From SKLM01 sp964390305 (GTDB lineage Bacteria; Chloroflexota; Anaerolineae; B4-G1): 64,000 nucleotides of DNA. Every line of letters begins with the position of its first letter. Position 1 is the first letter of the stretch. Below, piece by piece: positions 61,186 to 64,000 of this stretch. The notes beneath the pieces are model-generated. The model saw only the letters and a program-made list of their open reading frames with translations. It did not search any database and was not told where the DNA came from. Made by a program: the position numbers and the translations under genes. The stretch spans positions 1 to 64,000 of the forward strand of contig CAYMHT010000002.1 of assembly GCA_964390305.1 (NCBI GenBank), given 5' to 3'.

Positions 61186-62067
61186 TTGCTTCTATTTACT
61201 ATGCGAAACAGAGCTCTCGACCCGGAATCCACGCATCCCGCCCGGACCGGCGCATCAGCTGATCAGCGTCGCCTCGCCCCGTCTCTGCCCTGGCTCGCAC
61301 CGCTCCTGTTGTCCGCAGCCGTCGTCACCTTCTTCATCGCTACGCCGGGCGGGCTGCTCAAGAAGGCAGACATGGTCGGCTACGCCGTTTGCCACCAGAT
61401 CGAGCCCCACTCCTTCACTCTGGCCGGCCGGCAGCTCCCCCTCTGTGCCCGCTGCACCGGGACGTTCCTCGGCGCCCTGGTCGGTCTCTTCGGCCAGGCC
61501 TTCGCTCTGCGCCGTCGCCGGGCCGCCGAGTTCCCACCTCCGCCCGTCCTCGCCATCTTGATCTGCTTCACGGTCGCCTGGGTCGCCGATGGAGCAAACT
61601 CCTATCTGGCCCTGCTCGGCGTCCCTCATCTCTACGAGCCGACGAACGCCGTCCGCCTCATAACCGGTGCTTTCAACGGCCTGACCATGAGTGCCCTCAT
61701 CTACCCCATCCTCAACGTCAGCCTCTGGCAGTCCCACGTTGCGAAGCCAGCGCTGCGGGACCTGCGTGACCTTGGTCTCCTTTCGGCGATGGAGATCACC
61801 CTCGTCCTCCTCGTCCTCTCTCGTTGGGTTCTCCTCCTCTACCCCGTCGCCTTGCTCAGTGCCGCCGCCGTGCTCACGTTGCTAACCGGCGTCAACACCG
61901 TCATTGCCGTGATCGTGCTCCGCCGCGAGAACTCGGCGCAGACCTGGCGCCAGGCCCTCCTGCCGGTCTCCATCGGGCTGACCCTGAGCCTGATTCAGAT
62001 CGCCGCCATCGACTTGCTCCGCTACGCGCTGACGGGCACCCTAGATGGCATCCCCACGTTCCGGTAG
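61186..62067 (+). CDS. DUF2085 membrane protein
   Basis: The 293-residue protein has about seven membrane segments. The DUF2085 signature is clear: VGYAVCHQIEPHSF and LPLCARCTGTFLGALVGL, with three cysteines that may bind metal. Function is unknown in the family. The start is TTG at 61186 with GGAGGT 10 nt upstream; ATG 61201 is the alternative. Its promoter is only 22 nt away, so the leader is very short. Confidence 0.85.
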   Translation: MLLFTMRNRALDPESTHPARTGASADQRRLAPSLPWLAPLLLSAAVVTFFIATPGGLLKKADMVGYAVCHQIEPHSFTLAGRQLPLCARCTGTFLGALVGLFGQAFALRRRRAAEFPPPPVLAILICFTVAWVADGANSYLALLGVPHLYEPTNAVRLITGAFNGLTMSALIYPILNVSLWQSHVAKPALRDLRDLGLLSAMEITLVLLVLSRWVLLLYPVALLSAAAVLTLLTGVNTVIAVIVLRRENSAQTWRQALLPVSIGLTLSLIQIAAIDLLRYALTGTLDGIPTFR

Positions 62068-62140
62068 GTTGCATGGGAGCCTCTTAGAGGATATAATGGA
62101 CACCCAGGGTAACCGGCACATCCAGCGGGGAGGAGACGCA

Positions 62141-62866
62141 ATGAACGTCAACAAAGCCATCACATTCGTCTTCGAAGACAATGAGTGGGTCAGCAAAGTC
62201 CTGCTGGGCACGATGATCTCTCTGATCCCTCTCTTCGGCAGCATCGCACTCACCGGGTACGCCATTGCTGTCCTCCGAAACGTCAGACACGGTGCGCCGC
62301 GCCCCCTGCCAACCTGGGAGCGCCTGGGCGAGCTGTTCGTCGACGGGTTGTTGTTCTGGGTCGCCCTCCTGGTCTACGCCATCCCGCTGATCATTCTCTT
62401 GTGCCCCGTTGGCACGGTCTGGATCCCACCCGCCATCGCGCGGGACAGCCAGGACCTCACCGCCATCCTGACCGTCGTAGCAGCCGTCATAAGCGCCGGT
62501 GTTGGTTGCTTGGCTCTCCTCTACGCCCTTCTGCTCTGGGTGTTGTCGCCCGTGCTGCAGATCAGGTACGCTGAAGCCGAAAAGTTCGCAGCCTGCCTCC
62601 GTTTCGGCGACGTCTTTCGTTTCCTGTCTGACAATATCGGAAAAGTCGTCATCGCACAGGCTCTCGTCTGGGCGGTCGGCTTCCTGATCACGTCTCTCGC
62701 GAGCGCCCTCATCGGTGCCTTCACCCTGGTGCCCCTCTGCGGGTGGGTGGTTGCTGGCCTGCTCGGCCTGGGCTTTCTGCCCCTCGGCATCTGGCTGATG
62801 CTCTTCGCCGCCTACCTGTACGGTGATATCGCCCGCACAGCTACAGCCGACACCCGCACGGCCTAG
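62141..62866 (+). CDS. DUF4013 membrane protein
   Basis: The 241-residue protein starts MNVNKAITFVFEDNEWVSKV and has about five membrane segments, with the family pattern GYAIAVLRNVRHGAPRPLP. GGGGAGGAGACGCA precedes the ATG; a longer in-frame start at 62045 overlaps the previous gene and is unlikely. The family has no known function. It lies 73 nt after the DUF2085 gene in what may be a small operon of membrane proteins. Confidence 0.83.
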   Translation: MNVNKAITFVFEDNEWVSKVLLGTMISLIPLFGSIALTGYAIAVLRNVRHGAPRPLPTWERLGELFVDGLLFWVALLVYAIPLIILLCPVGTVWIPPAIARDSQDLTAILTVVAAVISAGVGCLALLYALLLWVLSPVLQIRYAEAEKFAACLRFGDVFRFLSDNIGKVVIAQALVWAVGFLITSLASALIGAFTLVPLCGWVVAGLLGLGFLPLGIWLMLFAAYLYGDIARTATADTRTA

Positions 62867-62873
62867 CCTTCTA

Positions 62874-63440
62874 ATGACCGCACGAGCTTTCCTGACCCTG
62901 GCCACCGCCTTCGGGCTTTCCACGGCCGCGGGGCTCAACGCCTATATCCCCCTCTTCCTCGTCGCCCTCCTGTCCAGAACTACCTCTCTTGTCACCCTAA
63001 GCGAGCCCTACACGGCCCTGAGTAGCTGGTGGGTCATCGGCACCCTGGGCGTGCTGATGTTGATCGAGATTCTGGTAGACAAGATACCCGCCCTAGATAC
63101 GATCAACGACATCGTCCAGACGTTCATTCGGCCGGCGGCCGGGGCCATCCTCTTCGCCGCCTCCACCAACGTGATCGGCCTCCACCCGGCCCTCGCGGGC
63201 GTCTGCGGCGTCATCGTCGCTGGCGGCGTACACGTCGCCAAGACAGTCGAGCGCCCCGTCGTCACCGCTACCACCGCCGGGCTCGGCGATCCCGTCGTCA
63301 GTACCGTCGAAGACGCAGTCTCCTTCGTCACCTCCGTCATGGCCATCGTCGCCCCCTACCTGATCATAGCTCTGGTCGTCACCGCCGTCTCCCTGGTCAT
63401 CTGGTGGGCTGAACGGCGTCGCCGCCGTCGAGACCGCTAG
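62874..63440 (+). CDS. DUF4126 membrane protein
   Basis: The 188-residue protein starts MTARAFLTLATAFGLSTAAG and has four to five membrane segments, the LNAYIPLFLVALLSR motif and the C-terminal basic tail ERRRRRRDR. It matches the DUF4126 family, which has a Pro/Gly-rich transporter-like repeat. It starts 7 nt after the DUF4013 stop and is cotranscribed. A possible small-solute channel role is not established. Confidence 0.8.
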   Translation: MTARAFLTLATAFGLSTAAGLNAYIPLFLVALLSRTTSLVTLSEPYTALSSWWVIGTLGVLMLIEILVDKIPALDTINDIVQTFIRPAAGAILFAASTNVIGLHPALAGVCGVIVAGGVHVAKTVERPVVTATTAGLGDPVVSTVEDAVSFVTSVMAIVAPYLIIALVVTAVSLVIWWAERRRRRRDR

Positions 63441-63468
63441 ACGGTCCATTCCGGAAAGGAGCCAACTC

Positions 63469-63801
63469 ATGGATCAGCAATCGTACCCTCACCACCCGAG
63501 CGCTGAGCAGGAGACCAGCGTCCTCGCCATCGTCAGCCTGGTCGCCAGCATCTTGGGGCTCACCGCCGTCCCGACGGTGGGCAGCGTCATCGGCCTCGTC
63601 CTCGGCTACGTCGCCCGCGCCGAGATCCGCCGTTCCGACGCCCTCACCGGAGACGGCTTTGCCACCGCCGGGATCGTCCTCGGTTGGATCGGCGTCGCCC
63701 TGGGTCTCCTCGCCATGGCGCTCGTGCTGCTGGTCATCGTGTTCGGTTTCGTTGCCCTCCCTGGCATCAGCGCCTGCGCCATCCTCGGCCGCGGCTTCTA
63801 G
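63469..63801 (+). CDS. DUF4190 small membrane protein
   Basis: The 110-residue protein has a hydrophilic start (MDQQSYPHHPSAEQETSVLA) and two membrane segments. The DUF4190 motif is LGYVARAEIRRSDALTGDGF with the following GIVLGWIGVAL. Ribosome site GGAAAGGAG lies ahead of the ATG. The function of DUF4190 proteins is unknown; they often sit beside signalling or secretion genes. Confidence 0.85.
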   Translation: MDQQSYPHHPSAEQETSVLAIVSLVASILGLTAVPTVGSVIGLVLGYVARAEIRRSDALTGDGFATAGIVLGWIGVALGLLAMALVLLVIVFGFVALPGISACAILGRGF

Positions 63802-63869
63802 GAAGTCTTCTAGGACCTCACATTCTAACCGTGCGTCACGGTCAAACGGCCCAAGGGAGTCGGAACGCA

Positions 63870-64000
63870 GTGCACACCGGTAAGGTGATCATCTCGGCCG
63901 TCGGGTTGGTGAGCACTGCATTTCTCATCCTCTCTACGCTGGGCCCAGCTCAAGCCTCTGTGCCACAGGCCGATGAGGATCTCAAACCACGTGCCTACCT
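63870..64000 (+). CDS. Secreted protein, 5' end only (cut by window edge)
   Basis: From a GTG at 63870 the frame stays open to the edge. It encodes a signal peptide: basic start, hydrophobic core VIISAVGLVSTAFLILSTLG and an AQA-type cleavage site, followed by SVPQADEDLKPRAYL. AGGGAG lies about 11 nt before the GTG. Only 43 codons are visible, so the mature protein cannot be named. Confidence 0.6.
   Translation, partial: MHTGKVIISAVGLVSTAFLILSTLGPAQASVPQADEDLKPRAY

Noticed and set aside
1..64000. CRISPR arrays, rRNA genes, transposases or phage genes
   Set aside because: I found no regularly spaced repeats, rRNA cores, DDE/tyrosine recombinase genes or phage structural genes anywhere in the window.

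Overview
This window reads as chromosomal DNA of a GC-rich bacterium, most likely a member of the Chloroflexota. This is inferred from gene content and not proven. It carries housekeeping genes (gyrB-gyrA, sucCD, plsX-fabF, argF, der, hflX, smpB, one tRNA-Leu). It also carries gene types I associate with that phylum: paired thiolase-like and DUF35 genes, threonine/proline-rich linkers in exported proteins, PTPS-related multi-membrane proteins, a cysteine-type CcmE, and exported proteins ending in a short LFP(I/V)M tail. A run of 100 N at 26586-26685 marks a scaffold join. I see no rRNA, CRISPR array or insertion sequence.

Layout. 1-5.3 kb: a minus-strand unit with two thiolase-fold proteins lacking the catalytic cysteine, two DUF35 zinc-ribbon/OB partners and a CLC chloride channel cut by the window edge. 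5.4-15.6 kb: minus-strand ECF S component, PhoD-type phosphatase, RlmI-like methyltransferase, SH3 protein, a giant multidomain amidase and PolX. 15.7-23.5 kb: plus-strand HAD and PHP hydrolases, gyrB, gyrA and a DUF2270-DUF2179 membrane protein. 23.6-26.5 kb: minus-strand AAA ATPase, class V aminotransferase and zincin. 26.5-27.3 kb: a gene-poor stretch holding the assembly gap and a 28-bp dif-like Xer site. 27.3-32.0 kb: plus-strand inactive and active S41 proteases, smpB, an unknown gene and a two-domain S1 protein.

32.1-39.3 kb: minus-strand PTPS-related membrane protein, sucD-sucC, hflX, glutaminyl cyclase and a decayed ZIP transporter. 39.5-41.5 kb: plus-strand archease-rtcB RNA ligase pair. 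41.6-51.9 kb: minus-strand NERD protein, fabF and plsX; a plus-strand tRNA-Leu(GAG); then minus-strand der, cdaR, cdaA, a TPR protein and argF. 51.95-58.5 kb: one minus-strand cytochrome c maturation operon (ccmE, ccmF, zinc-ribbon gene, CxxC exported gene, ccmA, ccmB, ccmC, ccmD). 58.7-64 kb: an exported glycoside hydrolase-like protein, then plus-strand small membrane proteins (DUF2085, DUF4013, DUF4126, DUF4190) and a cut-off secreted protein.

Many transcription units start with readable sigma70-type promoters (TTGNNN, 16-17 nt spacer, TANNNT), which helped fix start codons. Two genes (zincin and archease) have the -10 box so close to the ATG that leaderless mRNAs are likely.
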